Shown here one piece after another: positions 24,739-34,013 of a stretch of 64,000 nt of DNA. How positions within the stretch are numbered: position 1 is the stretch's first letter; every line of letters starts with the position of its first letter. Source of the stretch: an uncultured Oscillospiraceae bacterium (GTDB taxonomy: Bacteria; Bacillota; Clostridia; Oscillospirales; Oscillospiraceae); assembly GCA_947626265.1 (NCBI GenBank), contig CANQRM010000003.1:116030-180029 (forward strand), given 5' to 3'. The position numbers were made by a program, and so were the translations under genes. Below the pieces are notes generated by a model. That model did no database searches and was not told where the DNA came from. It saw only the letters and a list, made by a program, of their open reading frames with translations.

Positions 24739-25941
24739 TCATTTTTCCCGGCACACCTGGAAGATGAAAAACTTGAGGTAGTCCGAGTCCGCCGCGCCCC
24801 AGAGGATGGGGTGGTCGGGGCTCTGGGTGCGAAACTCCACCTGCCGCAGGCGCACCCGCACGTTGTTGGCCGCCTGGCGCACGGTCTGCCCGAGAAGGGC
24901 CGCGTCCACGAAGTGGGAGCAGGAGCAGGTGGCGAGGTACCCGCCGTCCTTCACCAGCTGCAATGCCCGCAGGTTTATCTCCTTGTAGCCCTTCACCGCG
25001 TTTTTCACCGAGCCCCGGCTCTTGGCGAAGGCGGGCGGGTCCAGGATGACCAGGTCGTATTTCTCCTTTTTCTTGATGAGCGCCGGCAGGAGCTCAAACA
25101 CGTCGGCGCATTCAAAGCGCACACGGTCCGTGAGGCCGTTCAGCGCGGCGTTCTCCCTCGCCTGGGCCACGGCCAGCTCCGAGGCGTCCACCCCCAGCAC
25201 GCTGGCCGCCCCGGCGAGGCCCGCATTCAATGCGAAGGACCCGGTATGGGTGAAGCAGTCCAGCACCCGGGCGCCGGGGCACAGGGGCCATATGGCTTTG
25301 CGGTTATACTTCTGGTCCAGGAAGAAGCCGGTCTTCTGCCCCTCGGCCACATCCACCAAGTATTTGACGCCATTTTCCTGTATCTCAACCTTGGTGTCAA
25401 ATGGGTTGCCGATGAAGCCCTTCACCCGGGGCAGACCCTCCCGCTCCCGGACGGGGGCGTCGCTGCGCTCATATATGCCACGGATGGTGATGCCGTCGGC
25501 GGCCAGTGTTTCCCGCAGGAGGTCAAGAATGGTATTTTTCATCCGGTCGATGCCCAGCGCCAAAGACTGGACCACCAAGATGTCCGAGAATTTGTCCACC
25601 ACCAGTCCGGGCAGGAAATCCGCCTCGCCGAAGATGACCCGGCAGGAGGATGTGTCCACCGTACGTTTGCGGTAGTCCCAGGCATTGCGCACCCGCATCC
25701 TGAGGAAGTCACGGTCGATGACCGCGCTCTCCTCCCGGCTCATGACCCGGACGGTGAGCTTGGACCTGCGGTTGAGAAACCCCTGGCAGAGGAACCGGCC
25801 CTTGCAGTCCACGACGGTGACGATATCCCCGTCGGCACAGGGTCCCTCTACGGCGGCGATCTCGTTATCGTATATCCAGGGGCCGCCGGCCTTCAGGGCC
25901 CGGCCCTCCCCCTCTTTTAAGGTGACAGTAGCGGCGTTCAT
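24739..25941 (-). CDS. rlmI: 23S rRNA (cytosine-C5)-methyltransferase, RlmI type
   Basis: 400 aa from the ATG at 25941; GAAGGT lies upstream. N-terminal PUA-like domain ([23 protein letters not shown]), then [15 protein letters not shown], the Rossmann motif [27 protein letters not shown], and motif [20 protein letters not shown] is the motif VI region. Length and order match RlmI, which makes m5C1962 in 23S rRNA of E. coli. The assignment to that exact base is by family. Confidence 0.9.
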   Translation of the reverse strand: MNAATVTLKEGEGRALKAGGPWIYDNEIAAVEGPCADGDIVTVVDCKGRFLCQGFLNRRSKLTVRVMSREESAVIDRDFLRMRVRNAWDYRKRTVDTSSCRVIFGEADFLPGLVVDKFSDILVVQSLALGIDRMKNTILDLLRETLAADGITIRGIYERSDAPVREREGLPRVKGFIGNPFDTKVEIQENGVKYLVDVAEGQKTGFFLDQKYNRKAIWPLCPGARVLDCFTHTGSFALNAGLAGAASVLGVDASELAVAQARENAALNGLTDRVRFECADVFELLPALIKKKEKYDLVILDPPAFAKSRGSVKNAVKGYKEINLRALQLVKDGGYLATCSCSHFVDAALLGQTVRQAANNVRVRLRQVEFRTQSPDHPILWGAADSDYLKFFIFQVCREK

Positions 25942-26011
25942 GGCAAGTACCTTCTTTCTCCCCGCATTGTACACGGATTGGGCCTTTCCCGTCAAGGCGC
26001 GGGTTGAATCC

Positions 26012-26039
26012 TTGTTTTTGGGCGAAAGTGTGCTATAAT
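26012..26039 (+). promoter_or_regulatory. Promoter of uvrB
   Basis: TTGTTT (26012-26017), 16-nt spacer, TATAAT (26034-26039). No canonical Firmicutes LexA box was recognised around it. Confidence 0.6.
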
Positions 26040-26069
26040 GAACTTTCAGCAATCACAAGGAGGCCCGCC

Positions 26070-28046
26070 ATGGACAGCAAGCCCTTCAAAGTCGTATCGC
26101 CCTATGAGCCCGCGGGGGACCAGCCCGAGGCCATCGACGCCCTGGCCCGGGGGCTGGAGGCCGGCATCGACGAGCAGGTGCTTTTGGGCGTCACCGGCTC
26201 CGGCAAGACCTACACCATGGCAAAGGTGATCGAGCGGGTCCAGCGGCCCACCCTGGTCCTGGCCCACAACAAGACCCTGGCGGCCCAGCTGTACGCAGAG
26301 TTCCGGGAGTTTTTCCCGGACAACGCCGTGGAATATTTCGTCAGCTACTATGACTACTACCAGCCGGAGGCCTACATCCCCCACACGGACACGTTCATCG
26401 AGAAGGACGCCTCCATCAATGACGAGATAGACCGTCTTCGCCTCAGCGCCACCGCGTCCCTCTTGGAGCGGCGGGACGTCATTGTGGTGAGCTCCGTCTC
26501 CTGCATCTACGGTCTCGGCGAGCCGGACGACTTTGCCGCCATGATGGTCTCCCTGCGGGTGGGAATGGAGATCAAGATCGAGGAGCTGTCCCGAAAGCTG
26601 GTGAACATCCGCTATGAGCGCAACGACATCGCCTTCGAGCGCAACAAGTTCCGGGTCCGGGGGGACACGGTGGAGATATGGCCCGCCTACTGGAAGGACA
26701 CGGCCCTGCGGGTGGAGTTTTTCGGCGACGAGATAGATAGGATCAGCGAGATCAACGCCGTCACCGGCGCGCCGGTGAGAAGGCTCACCAATATCCCCAT
26801 CTGGCCCGCCAACCACTACGTGACCACGAAAGAGAAGATGGAGGCGGCCATCGTCCAGATACGGCTGGAGCTGGCCGAGCGGCTGGCCTGGTTCGAGGAA
26901 AACGGCAGGCTATTGGAGGCCCAGCGGCTCAAGCAGCGCACGGAGTATGACATCGAGATGATGCAGGAGCTGGGCTATTGCTCCGGCATTGAGAACTATT
27001 CCCGCATCATCTCCGGCCGGGCCCCGGGCAGCGCCCCCATGACGCTCTTGGACTACTTCCCCAAGGACTTCGTCCTCTTCGTGGACGAGAGCCACGTCAC
27101 CCTGCCCCAGGTCCGGGCCATGTACCGGGGGGACAGGAGCCGGAAGGAGACGCTGGTGGAGTACGGCTTCCGTCTGCCCTGCGCCTTCGATAACCGGCCT
27201 CTCATGTTCGACGAGTTCAACGACCGCATCAATCAGGCCATCTACGTCTCCGCCACCCCGGGGGAGTATGAGCGCTCCCGGGCCGGGCAGGTGGCCGAGC
27301 AGGTCATCCGGCCCACGGGGCTTTTGGACCCCGCCATCGAGGTGCGGCCCGTGGAGGGGCAGATAGACGACCTCATCGGGGAGATCAACGCCCGGGTGGA
27401 GAAAAACCAGCGCACCCTGGTCACCACCCTCACCGTGAAGATGGCGGAGGACCTGACCGCCTACCTCACCGACGCGGGCATCCGCAGCCGGTACCTGCAC
27501 CACAACATCAGCGCCATCGAGCGCATGGAGATCATCCGGGACATGCGCCTGGGCCACTTCGACGTGCTGGTGGGCATCAACCTCCTGCGGGAGGGCCTGG
27601 ACCTGCCGGAGGTGTCGCTGGTGGCCATCCTGGACGCGGACAAGGAGGGCTTCCTCCGCTCCGAGACCAGCCTCATCCAGACCACCGGCCGGGCCGCCCG
27701 GAACGCGGAGGGCCTTGTCATCATGTACGCCGACACAGTGACCCCCTCCATGGCCGCGGCCATCCATGAGACGGAGCGCCGCCGGGCCAAGCAGAAGGCC
27801 TTCAACGAGGCCCACGGCATCGTGCCCAGGACCATCATCAAGGACGTGAAGGACATGATGGAGGTCTACGGCGACGAGGAAAAGCCGGAGGTCCTCAACG
27901 AGTCCGGCGTGAAGATGACCGCCCGGGAGCGGCAGGCGGAGATCGAAAAGCTGGAAAAGCAGATGCGCAAGGCCGCCCAGATGCTGGAATTCGAGTACGC
28001 CGCCGTCCTCCGGGACCGGCTCATCAAGCTCCGGGGAGAGAAATAA
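26070..28046 (+). CDS. uvrB: Excinuclease ABC subunit B
   Basis: 658 aa from the ATG at 26070, seven bases after AAGGAGG; an in-frame upstream start at 26004 would begin inside the promoter. UvrB loads onto damaged DNA with UvrA and recruits UvrC. Seen: Walker [15 protein letters not shown] (~42), beta-hairpin [22 protein letters not shown], the helicase motifs [10 protein letters not shown] and QTTGRAARN, and the C-terminal UVR motif [19 protein letters not shown]. Complete and apparently functional. uvrA and uvrC are not next to it in this window. Confidence 0.97.
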   Translation: MDSKPFKVVSPYEPAGDQPEAIDALARGLEAGIDEQVLLGVTGSGKTYTMAKVIERVQRPTLVLAHNKTLAAQLYAEFREFFPDNAVEYFVSYYDYYQPEAYIPHTDTFIEKDASINDEIDRLRLSATASLLERRDVIVVSSVSCIYGLGEPDDFAAMMVSLRVGMEIKIEELSRKLVNIRYERNDIAFERNKFRVRGDTVEIWPAYWKDTALRVEFFGDEIDRISEINAVTGAPVRRLTNIPIWPANHYVTTKEKMEAAIVQIRLELAERLAWFEENGRLLEAQRLKQRTEYDIEMMQELGYCSGIENYSRIISGRAPGSAPMTLLDYFPKDFVLFVDESHVTLPQVRAMYRGDRSRKETLVEYGFRLPCAFDNRPLMFDEFNDRINQAIYVSATPGEYERSRAGQVAEQVIRPTGLLDPAIEVRPVEGQIDDLIGEINARVEKNQRTLVTTLTVKMAEDLTAYLTDAGIRSRYLHHNISAIERMEIIRDMRLGHFDVLVGINLLREGLDLPEVSLVAILDADKEGFLRSETSLIQTTGRAARNAEGLVIMYADTVTPSMAAAIHETERRRAKQKAFNEAHGIVPRTIIKDVKDMMEVYGDEEKPEVLNESGVKMTARERQAEIEKLEKQMRKAAQMLEFEYAAVLRDRLIKLRGEK

Positions 28047-28052
28047 AGAGAA

Positions 28053-28079
28053 GCGCCCCCGTCCGACGGACGGGGGCGC
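28053..28079. terminator. Terminator hairpin between uvrB and degV
   Basis: Perfect 12-bp stem GCGCCCCCGTCC / GGACGGGGGCGC with a 3-nt loop; no T-run, but placed between convergent genes. Confidence 0.6.
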
Positions 28080-28092
28080 GGTGTATGTTGGC

Positions 28093-28947
28093 TCATCTGG
28101 TCGGGCCGCGGAAGAACAATGCCACGGTGCCGGGGCCCACGTGGGAGCCGGTGACGGGCTCATAGCAGACCGATAAGATCTCCCCGGTGCATCCGGCGGC
28201 CCGGAGCTTTTCCGCCACCAGAGCGGCATCGGCGGGGCTGTCGCAGTGGGCCAGGCCCACCGGGGCGGCCTTGTCGATGCAGTGTTCCTTATAGTGGGCC
28301 GCCAGGGTGTCCAGGCTCCGCCGCCGGCCTACGTTCATGTTCTTCATGACGATGTGTCCGTCGGCGTCCCCCCAGAGGACGGGCTTCACGTTCAGCATGT
28401 TGCCCACCCGGGCCACGGCGCTGTGAAGCCGTCCGCCCCGGCGGAGATAGTCCAGGTCCTCCACGGTGAATATCTGATAGACGTGGTCCCGGCCCTCCCG
28501 GGCGATGGCCACGGCGGCGTCATAGTCCGCGCCCTCGGCCTGGGCCTTGGCGGCGGCGAGCACCTCCAGGCCCTCGCCAAGAGAGGCGGCACGGGTGTCC
28601 ACCACGGTTATTTTCCGCTCGGGGAATTCCTCCAGAAGGTCCGCCGCCACGGTCCGGGCCAGGCCCACCGTGCCGCTGATGCCGCTGGACATGCCGATGT
28701 AAATGACGTCGTCGCCCCGCTCCAGCACGGGCCGGAAGGCGTCCAGGAACACCGCCGGGGCGGGCATGCTGGTGCGGGTCTCGGCCCCGGCCCGCATGGC
28801 CGCGTAAAAGGCCGGGCCGTCGAAGCCCCGGGACACGTCCAGGACCTTGCCGTTGACCGAGCAGGAAATGACGACGATGCCTATGTGATACCGGTCCACC
28901 AGCTCCTCAGGGAGATTGGCGGCCAGGTCGGTGAATATCTGATACAT
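28093..28947 (-). CDS. DegV-family fatty-acid-binding protein
   Basis: 284 aa. DegV proteins bind a fatty acid and serve as the FakB subunit presenting it to the kinase FakA. Seen: N-terminal TDLAANLPEELV, the TSMPAPAVFL segment with its ligand-contact Thr-Ser, YIGMSSGISGT, VVDTRAASLGEGL and LDYLRRGGRL. GGAGGT precedes the ATG. No fakA-like gene is nearby, so its partner must be elsewhere. Confidence 0.9.
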   Translation of the reverse strand: MYQIFTDLAANLPEELVDRYHIGIVVISCSVNGKVLDVSRGFDGPAFYAAMRAGAETRTSMPAPAVFLDAFRPVLERGDDVIYIGMSSGISGTVGLARTVAADLLEEFPERKITVVDTRAASLGEGLEVLAAAKAQAEGADYDAAVAIAREGRDHVYQIFTVEDLDYLRRGGRLHSAVARVGNMLNVKPVLWGDADGHIVMKNMNVGRRRSLDTLAAHYKEHCIDKAAPVGLAHCDSPADAALVAEKLRAAGCTGEILSVCYEPVTGSHVGPGTVALFFRGPTR

Positions 28948-28974
28948 GGCGATACCTCCGCGCTTTCGCCTTAC

Positions 28975-29003
28975 ATAATACGCGCGGGCGGCCGGGGGAG
29001 CAA
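28975..29003 (-). promoter_or_regulatory. Promoter of degV
   Basis: Minus strand TTGCTC (29003-28998), 17-nt spacer, TATTAT (28980-28975). Confidence 0.5.
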
Positions 29004-29018
29004 TCCACGGGGAGGAAA

Positions 29019-29050
29019 GAGCCCTCTCCCGTTCGTTCGGGGGAGGGCTC
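29019..29050 (-). terminator. Hairpin, distal terminator of the nfo transcript
   Basis: Stem GAGCCCTCCCCC / GGGAGAGGGCTC (minus strand) with an 8-nt loop, then TTTCC. Confidence 0.5.
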
Positions 29051-29097
29051 TACGAATCGTAGAATGTCCTGTTTTCGGGGCTTTGCGGGCAAGAGAA

Positions 29098-29123
29098 GGC
29101 CGGGCGCCCGCAGGCGTCCGGCC
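29098..29123 (-). terminator. Terminator directly after the 71-aa gene
   Basis: Minus strand stem GGCCGGACGCC / GGCGCCCGGCC with a 4-nt loop and a pyrimidine-rich tail. Confidence 0.55.
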
Positions 29124-29129
29124 AGCGTG

Positions 29130-29345
29130 TCAGCTCAGCTGGGTTGGGTCGATGCCCACCAGGGAGTTGACGTAAGCGCGCATCTCCGCCTTGGAGCCGA
29201 TGCGGCGGGTCTTGCTCACTACCTGCCGGCGCTGCTCCTCGGTCAGGGCCGAGAACACGTCCATGGCGTCCGGGTTCTGGGCCAGGGCCATGCCGAAGCC
29301 CAGGGGGATGCCGGGCCCGTCCACGAAGTTCTCTCTCAAATTCAT
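29130..29345 (-). CDS. 71-aa protein of unknown function
   Basis: From the ATG at 29345. MNLRENFVDGPGIPLGFGMALAQNP is followed by AMDVFSALTEEQRRQVVSKTRRIGSKAEMRAYVNSL. The second part, a helix with a TEEQRRQVVSKTRRI pattern, resembles the C-terminal tail of YdeI/OmpD-associated proteins, but the domain itself is missing. The gene sits between nfo and degV on the same strand. No function is assigned. Confidence 0.6.
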   Translation of the reverse strand: MNLRENFVDGPGIPLGFGMALAQNPDAMDVFSALTEEQRRQVVSKTRRIGSKAEMRAYVNSLVGIDPTQLS

Positions 29346-29386
29346 CACCGGCGTTAGTCTGTCCGGCGAGGGGGAAAAATATGTGT

Positions 29387-30217
29387 TCAGCCGTGAAGCT
29401 CCCGCACCAGCGCGATCTCGGCGGCGTAGCCCGCCTCGTCGTTGGGGGTCTCCAGAATGAAGGGCAGCTTTTCCAGCACCGGGTGGGTGACGAAGCGCTT
29501 CACCGCCTCCAGGGGCATGCGTCCCTCGGTGAGTTTGGCGTGGCGGTCCTTGTGGGAGTCGGTGTCGTTGAGGCTGTTGTTGAGGTGCACCGCTTTGATG
29601 CGGTCAAGGCCCACGATGCGGTCAAATTCCGCCAGCACCCCGTCCAGGTCGTTCACCACGTCGTATCCCCCGTCCCAGACGTGGCAGGTGTCGAAGCAGA
29701 CGCCCAGCCTGTCCGAAAGTTTCACCCGGTCGATGATGGCCCGCAGTTCTTCAAATCGGCCGCCCACCTCGCTGCCCTTGCCTGCCATGGTCTCCAGCAG
29801 GACCGTGGTGGTCATGTCCGGGAACATGACGGTGTTCAATACCTCGGCAATCTTCTCTATGCCCACGTCCGTGCCCTGGCCCACATGGCTGCCGGGGTGG
29901 AAGTTGTAGTACTGGCCGGGGGTGTACTCCATGCGCTGCAGGTCGTCGGCGAAGGCGGTGAGGGCAAACTGGCGCACGTTCTCCTTCTCCGCGCATGGGT
30001 TCAGGGTGTAGGGCGCGTGGGCCACCAGCCTATCAATGTCCTTCTCTTTGCAGAAGGCGAGGAACCGCTTCACGTCCTCCGGGTCTATGTCCTTGGCCGC
30101 GCCGCCCCGGGGGTTGCGGGTGAAGAAGGCGAAGGTGTTGCCGCCCAGGGCGTCGATGCGATGGCCCATGGCCTCGTACCCGCCGGAGGCGGAGATATGG
30201 CATCCGATACGAAACAT
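29387..30217 (-). CDS. nfo: Endonuclease IV
   Basis: 276 aa, full-length AP endonuclease acting on abasic sites in base-excision repair. Metal-site motifs are intact: RIGCHISASGG, LVAHAPYTLN, YNFHPGSHVG, VLLETMAGKGSEVG, LGVCFDTCHVWDGGYD, KAVHLNNSLNDTDSHKDRHAKLTEG, and a terminal FILETPNDE. GAGGTG lies upstream of the ATG. Probably transcribed together with the small gene after it. Confidence 0.96.
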   Translation of the reverse strand: MFRIGCHISASGGYEAMGHRIDALGGNTFAFFTRNPRGGAAKDIDPEDVKRFLAFCKEKDIDRLVAHAPYTLNPCAEKENVRQFALTAFADDLQRMEYTPGQYYNFHPGSHVGQGTDVGIEKIAEVLNTVMFPDMTTTVLLETMAGKGSEVGGRFEELRAIIDRVKLSDRLGVCFDTCHVWDGGYDVVNDLDGVLAEFDRIVGLDRIKAVHLNNSLNDTDSHKDRHAKLTEGRMPLEAVKRFVTHPVLEKLPFILETPNDEAGYAAEIALVRELHG

Positions 30218-30373
30218 ATGTGCACCTCTCTTGTGTCAGCTTGTGGGTTTTATTGTAACATATTTTGCGGTAAAATGGAACCGGGGACGGGGCCATGTCC
30301 TTGCGGTTTGGAGGGCGGCATGGTATGATCATGGCGTCAGCGCGGCAAATCGGGAGTCGTGAGGTGTGATATT

Positions 30374-30718
30374 ATGGTGAAAAAGAACAGTATATGCATG
30401 TTGTGTTCTGCAATGATTATGTTGCTGCTGCCTTGGTGCGCCGTCACTTTTGCAAAAGGGACCAGCGGTATGGCGGTATGTTTTCTCCTGTTCTTTGCCG
30501 TTGACCCGATGGCGGCAATATGTGTGGGTGTGTTCGCGGGCAGAAAGTTAAAAGAGACTTGGTTCCAGCCCTTGCTCTTATCTGCCCTGTTCCTGCTTGG
30601 AACGTGGGTTTTCTTTGACATGGGAGAGTTGGCGTTTCTGTTTTATGCGGTCGTCTATCTGTTTCTTGGTTATTCGGCTGCGGCCATAGCTGCGGTTCTT
30701 GGCAAGAAAAAAGGGTAA
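30374..30718 (+). CDS. Small integral membrane protein, about four spans
   Basis: 114 aa from the ATG at 30374 (GAGGTG upstream). Hydrophobic segments cover ~8-25, ~30-47, ~60-78 and ~84-105, ending GKKKG. Nothing enzymatic is visible and no family is recognised. Codon use is visibly less GC-rich than in the neighbouring genes, as is the following SRPBCC gene, which hints that this short stretch arrived by transfer. Confidence 0.7.
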   Translation: MVKKNSICMLCSAMIMLLLPWCAVTFAKGTSGMAVCFLLFFAVDPMAAICVGVFAGRKLKETWFQPLLLSALFLLGTWVFFDMGELAFLFYAVVYLFLGYSAAAIAAVLGKKKG

Positions 30719-31032
30719 GACAGCTTCCCGTCTGTCGGGATTGTATCGGAACGAAAGATCAGGAGTTGTGGGGGAGATGGATCATGGCTGTTTCAGAGAT
30801 ACAGGCAGTGTTTTCGGCAAGCGTGCAAGAGGTCTGGCGTATCGTCACTTCTCTGGAAAACTATCAATGGAGAAGCGACCTGAGCAGAATAGAGCCTGCG
30901 AATAAAAAGTCAAGGCCAAAATGAAGAAAAAGTGCAGGTGAGGAAAGGGCATGACAAAAAGACTGGCAAGAGCCAGCCGGGACAGCAGATATAACAGGTA
31001 AGTATTACGGAAGGATGGTAGGATTTGCCAAC

Positions 31033-32259
31033 TCAAGGACATATAGTTCCTTGACTTTCCTGCTCAGCCAGGTATTCCTTGACCCTCGCGTAGTAGATGC
31101 GCAGGAACTTGTTGGCTCCGGCGGTCATGTAGACGTAGAAGGGTTTTCCTTCGGAGCGTTTCTTGTCCAGGAACTGGTAGACGGGCTCGTTCTCCGGTGC
31201 CAGACGCAGATATGCGGACATGACCTGAAACAGCGTCTTCCTCAGATGAGGGGAACCACGTTTGGTAGAGGGGTTGCTCTTGGTCTGCTTCTTCCCGGAC
31301 TGGTCTACCTCGGGATCAATGCCGGCGAAAGCAATGAGAGAGCTTCTGCGGGGAAAGTTTCTCACGTCTCCAATCTCGGCCATGAGTTGAGCGGCTGTGA
31401 CCTCGCCAACGCCGTACATGGCGTTCACCACAGGATATTCCGGCAGTTGCTTTGCAAGACGGACCATCCCCCGCCGCACACCGGCAAGCAGTTCGCTGGC
31501 GGAAGTAAGCTCCCTGGCGGCAGTCTGGATCAGCAGCTTGGTATTGTCATTCTTCGGGAGCGTGGTAACGCACTCCAGTGCGGTGGAGTAGATGCCGGCG
31601 GCTTTGCTGTCGGAGAAATTGTAGCCATGCCGCTTGCACCACTTGCGGTAACGCTCGGTGAAAGCGTTTCTGCTCACACCTGCCACACATGCGGAATGCC
31701 AGAAGGTGGTGACAAAATCCACCCACTTCAGATGTCCGTCCGCCCGTTCCGGGCTGGAGAACAGTTCGTTCACGCCGGGAAAGATCTTGTCGCAGAGGGA
31801 GATGAGGTTGTTCTGGAGCGATACGCCCATCTTTATGTACAGGTCATACTGGCGGCTGCAAATCTTCAGTTGTTGTCTTACGGCGTCCATGTGTGTATAT
31901 TCTCGCAAATCTACCCAGTGGTCAAGAGCGAATTGCGCTATCTTTCTGGCGTCCTTCTCGTCGGTCTTTACCTTGCGGACTGTTCCTCCGGTGCTGTAGC
32001 CGTAGATCATGAGAGGATTTACCACACTGACAAAGATACCGTGCTCATGTAACTGGGCCGCAATCGGCTCATGGTATCTGCCGGTGGCCTCCATGACCAC
32101 CCTGGTATCTCCGCCGAGAGACAGGATGCGGTGGGCCAGTTCCTTCAGCTCCGGCCCGCTGTGCCCCACATCTTCGGGGGTCATTACCACTTCTCCCATA
32201 GGGCGGAGGATAGCCACCGTGCTTCTGCCTTTGGATACGTCAATACCGACTGCGTTCAC
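31033..32259 (-). CDS. IS110-family transposase (DEDD plus catalytic-serine type)
   Basis: 408 aa from a GTG at 32259, eight bases after GAGGAGG. The N-terminal RuvC-like DEDD domain has VGIDVSKGRS (Asp), VVMEATGRYHEP (Glu) and VKTDEKDARKIAQFA (two Asp). The C-terminal Transposase_20 domain has NAMYGVGEVTAAQLMAEIGD, LIAFAGIDP and STKRGSPHLRKTLFQ with the serine used in IS110 recombination. All acidic residues and the serine are present, so the enzyme should be active. Confidence 0.95.
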   Translation of the reverse strand: MNAVGIDVSKGRSTVAILRPMGEVVMTPEDVGHSGPELKELAHRILSLGGDTRVVMEATGRYHEPIAAQLHEHGIFVSVVNPLMIYGYSTGGTVRKVKTDEKDARKIAQFALDHWVDLREYTHMDAVRQQLKICSRQYDLYIKMGVSLQNNLISLCDKIFPGVNELFSSPERADGHLKWVDFVTTFWHSACVAGVSRNAFTERYRKWCKRHGYNFSDSKAAGIYSTALECVTTLPKNDNTKLLIQTAARELTSASELLAGVRRGMVRLAKQLPEYPVVNAMYGVGEVTAAQLMAEIGDVRNFPRRSSLIAFAGIDPEVDQSGKKQTKSNPSTKRGSPHLRKTLFQVMSAYLRLAPENEPVYQFLDKKRSEGKPFYVYMTAGANKFLRIYYARVKEYLAEQESQGTICP

Positions 32260-32299
32260 TTCTGTTACCTCCTCAAAGATAAAATACTGGCGACCGCTT

Positions 32300-32517
32300 T
32301 ACTCATTGCCTGTTCAATCTCCTGGGTCGTGACACGAACGCACCGCATATACGGTGGAACAACCTGCGTAAATCGAATGCTGCGAATGAGAGAGGCGGCT
32401 GACGGACTCCTGTGCGGACGTGTTGGTCCTGGGAATTATGCGTCAGGCCATTTCTCCCCCATTCTACAGCTTCGGCTTTGAGTTGGCAAAACACGGCTGG
32501 CTGCCGTGCACCTTGCC
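32300..32517 (-). ncRNA. Candidate bridge RNA of the IS110 element
   Basis: In IS110-group elements the non-coding end upstream of the transposase encodes a bridge RNA with a 5' stem-loop, a target loop and a donor loop. Here the minus strand starts with a two-part hairpin, GGCAA/TTGCC around CACGGC/GCCGTG (32517-32485). Next comes GTAGAATGG (32467-32459), which can pair with the right half of the target, CTATTCTGC, using two G-U pairs. About 90 nt later comes CGCAGGTT (32368-32361), matching the element's own end plus core, CGCAGG-CT. The order fits target loop, then donor loop. I did not find convincing left-target and right-donor guides. Ends are approximate. Confidence 0.5.
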
Positions 32518-32850
32518 TCAATCTTTATTGTAGGAGGTACTAAATGAAAAACAGTTTATTGAATATACAAAAGAGAGATTTCCCACAACTTTTACGATCA
32601 CTGTAACAGAGATATATAAGCGCTGGGAATTTGATATGGAAAACAGTAATATGCGTGGGCATTGGATCGGCGCCTTTGGCGAAACAGATGGACGCACTGA
32701 AATCGTATTTACAGAGGATGTGACTGCAAAGAAATGGTTTATGAGACCTTTCGTAAAAGTATTCCTGAAAAAGCAGCAGAACCAATATATAGCTGATTTG
32801 AAAAAAGCATTACAGCAGACAACTACCCGTTTATCTGGGAGATGACGAGG

Positions 32851-32878
32851 GCGGGAGCATCTTAATGGATGCTCCCGC
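32851..32878. terminator. Bidirectional terminator
   Basis: Perfect 11-bp stem GCGGGAGCATC / GATGCTCCCGC, 6-nt loop, between the SRPBCC remnant and csaB. Confidence 0.75.
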
Positions 32879-32891
32879 CTTTATGCTGTGA

Positions 32892-33947
32892 TCATTCCCC
32901 CGCCAGGAGCTCCGCCGCGGCGGAGAGGCTGGTCTGCTCCCGGGTGCGGAGGGTCCGGGCGGCGGCGGACAGGTGCTCTCCGTCCAGATGCATGGCGAAG
33001 TCCGCAAGCTCCTTGAGGCTCTCCGCCGTCACATCCTCCAGCGCCGCCATGGGCAGGCCCGCGTCGGCGCAGAAGGCGTCCACCTTGGGGTCGTAGCTTA
33101 TCCCCCCGGCGGGCACCGTGTCCCGCAGGGCGAACACCAGCCCGTGCAGGCGCATGGACAGCACCAGGCTCATCCGGCCCACCCGCTTGGGGTCCGAGGA
33201 GACCTGATAGGGCACGTCTCCCAGGGCCGCGGCCACGGGCCGGACGGCCTTCCGGTCTTCAGGGGCCAGGCAGATGAACAGGGGGGAGAGCTTATACCGC
33301 TCCCAGACGTACCGGGCGGCCTCGGCGAAATCGCCGGCATGGGCATCGAAGCCCGGCCAGGGCCGGAGGATGAAACCGGCCTTCCGCTCCCGCTCGCCCC
33401 CCGCCGGGGGCAGGCCCAGGGCCGGGTCCGCGGACAGGAGCATCCGGGGCTTCGTCACACCCCAGCTCTCCAACGTCTTCAGCGTGGCCCCGTCCCGGGC
33501 GGTGATGAGGTCGGCGTACTCGTTCAGATACCGGGCGGCCCGGTCCCGGGCCTTGTCTGCGTGGATGGGTCCCGCCCCGGCGCCGTAGAGCATGGTGGCG
33601 CAGCCCATGGCCTTGGCGCACCGCAGGAGCAGCAGGTAGTACCACAGGCTCCGGCGGCTGGTCACGTCCTGCAAAAGGCTGCCGCCGCCTAAGATGAACA
33701 GCTTTGCCCGGCCCATGGCCCCCAGCCAGCCCAGCCCGTTCAGCCGCCCCACGCCGGCGGCCCGGACGGGGCGCGCGGTCTCTTTGGGGCGGCGGGAGAC
33801 GACCGTGATGGGCATGTCCCTTTCCAGCCGCCGCAGGGCGGCGGCGATGGCGGCCAGGGACGCGTCGTCCCCGGCGTTGGACATGCCGTAGGCGCCGGCG
33901 AGCACGGCGCCTCTTCGCTGGCCGGATGGCTTTTTGAGCCAGGTCAT
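32892..33947 (-). CDS. csaB: CsaB-type polysaccharide pyruvyltransferase
   Basis: 351 aa. CsaB adds a ketal pyruvate to a secondary cell-wall polysaccharide. Family pattern: GAVLAGAYGMSNAGDDASLAAI at the N-terminus, AKLFILGGGSLLQDVTSRRS, GAGAGPIHADKAR, AYLI-like TARDGATL, SADPAL and the C-terminal SMRLHGLVFAL. GGGAGG lies 8 nt before the ATG. In Bacillus the pyruvyl group is the anchor of SLH-domain S-layer proteins; no SLH protein is in this window, so the acceptor here is unknown. Confidence 0.88.
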   Translation of the reverse strand: MTWLKKPSGQRRGAVLAGAYGMSNAGDDASLAAIAAALRRLERDMPITVVSRRPKETARPVRAAGVGRLNGLGWLGAMGRAKLFILGGGSLLQDVTSRRSLWYYLLLLRCAKAMGCATMLYGAGAGPIHADKARDRAARYLNEYADLITARDGATLKTLESWGVTKPRMLLSADPALGLPPAGGERERKAGFILRPWPGFDAHAGDFAEAARYVWERYKLSPLFICLAPEDRKAVRPVAAALGDVPYQVSSDPKRVGRMSLVLSMRLHGLVFALRDTVPAGGISYDPKVDAFCADAGLPMAALEDVTAESLKELADFAMHLDGEHLSAAARTLRTREQTSLSAAAELLAGE

Positions 33948-33964
33948 GGGGTATCCTCCCGGAT

Positions 33965-33996
33965 GAAAAATGGGGACGCGCGGAGAGCGCGTCCCC
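33965..33996 (-). terminator. Terminator of the uxaC-HIT operon
   Basis: Minus strand stem GGGGACGCGC / GCGCGTCCCC (33996-33972), 5-nt loop, then A and TTTTT. Confidence 0.8.
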
Positions 33997-34013
33997 TTGG
34001 GTTTGATGTGGGT

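Larger units (their letters stand above)
30895..32534 (-). mobile_element. IS110-family insertion sequence, 1,640 bp
   Basis: Boundaries come from the split host gene. The minus-strand target was TAGTAC-CT-CTATTC; the dinucleotide CT now flanks both ends (32536-32535 and 30894-30893). There are no terminal inverted repeats, as expected for IS110. The element reads, minus strand: 275-nt non-coding end, 408-aa transposase, 138-nt non-coding end. The longer non-coding part lies upstream of the transposase, which is the IS110-group layout rather than the IS1111-group one. Confidence 0.88.
30784..32845 (+). pseudogene. SRPBCC-domain gene split by an IS110-family element
   Basis: The 5' part is 30784-30894 (37 codons, ...DLSRIE) and the 3' part is 32537-32845 (VLNEKQFIEYTKE... 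to TGA). Removing 30895-32536, that is the element plus one copy of the core AG/CT, joins them in frame into a 139-aa SRPBCC/polyketide-cyclase-like protein with the pattern RWEFDMENSNMRGHW and TEIVFTEDVTAKK. The fold usually binds a hydrophobic ligand. Both fragments lack any other damage, so the insertion looks recent. The 3' fragment has an AGGAGG-ATG in front but starts out of frame. Confidence 0.85.

Noticed and set aside
25981..26069. LexA operator before uvrB
   Set aside because: No match to the Firmicutes CGAAC-N4-GTTCG type box.
32570..32845. Separate small gene starting at ATG 32636
   Set aside because: It is the 3' part of the split SRPBCC gene, in frame with upstream codons back to the IS junction.
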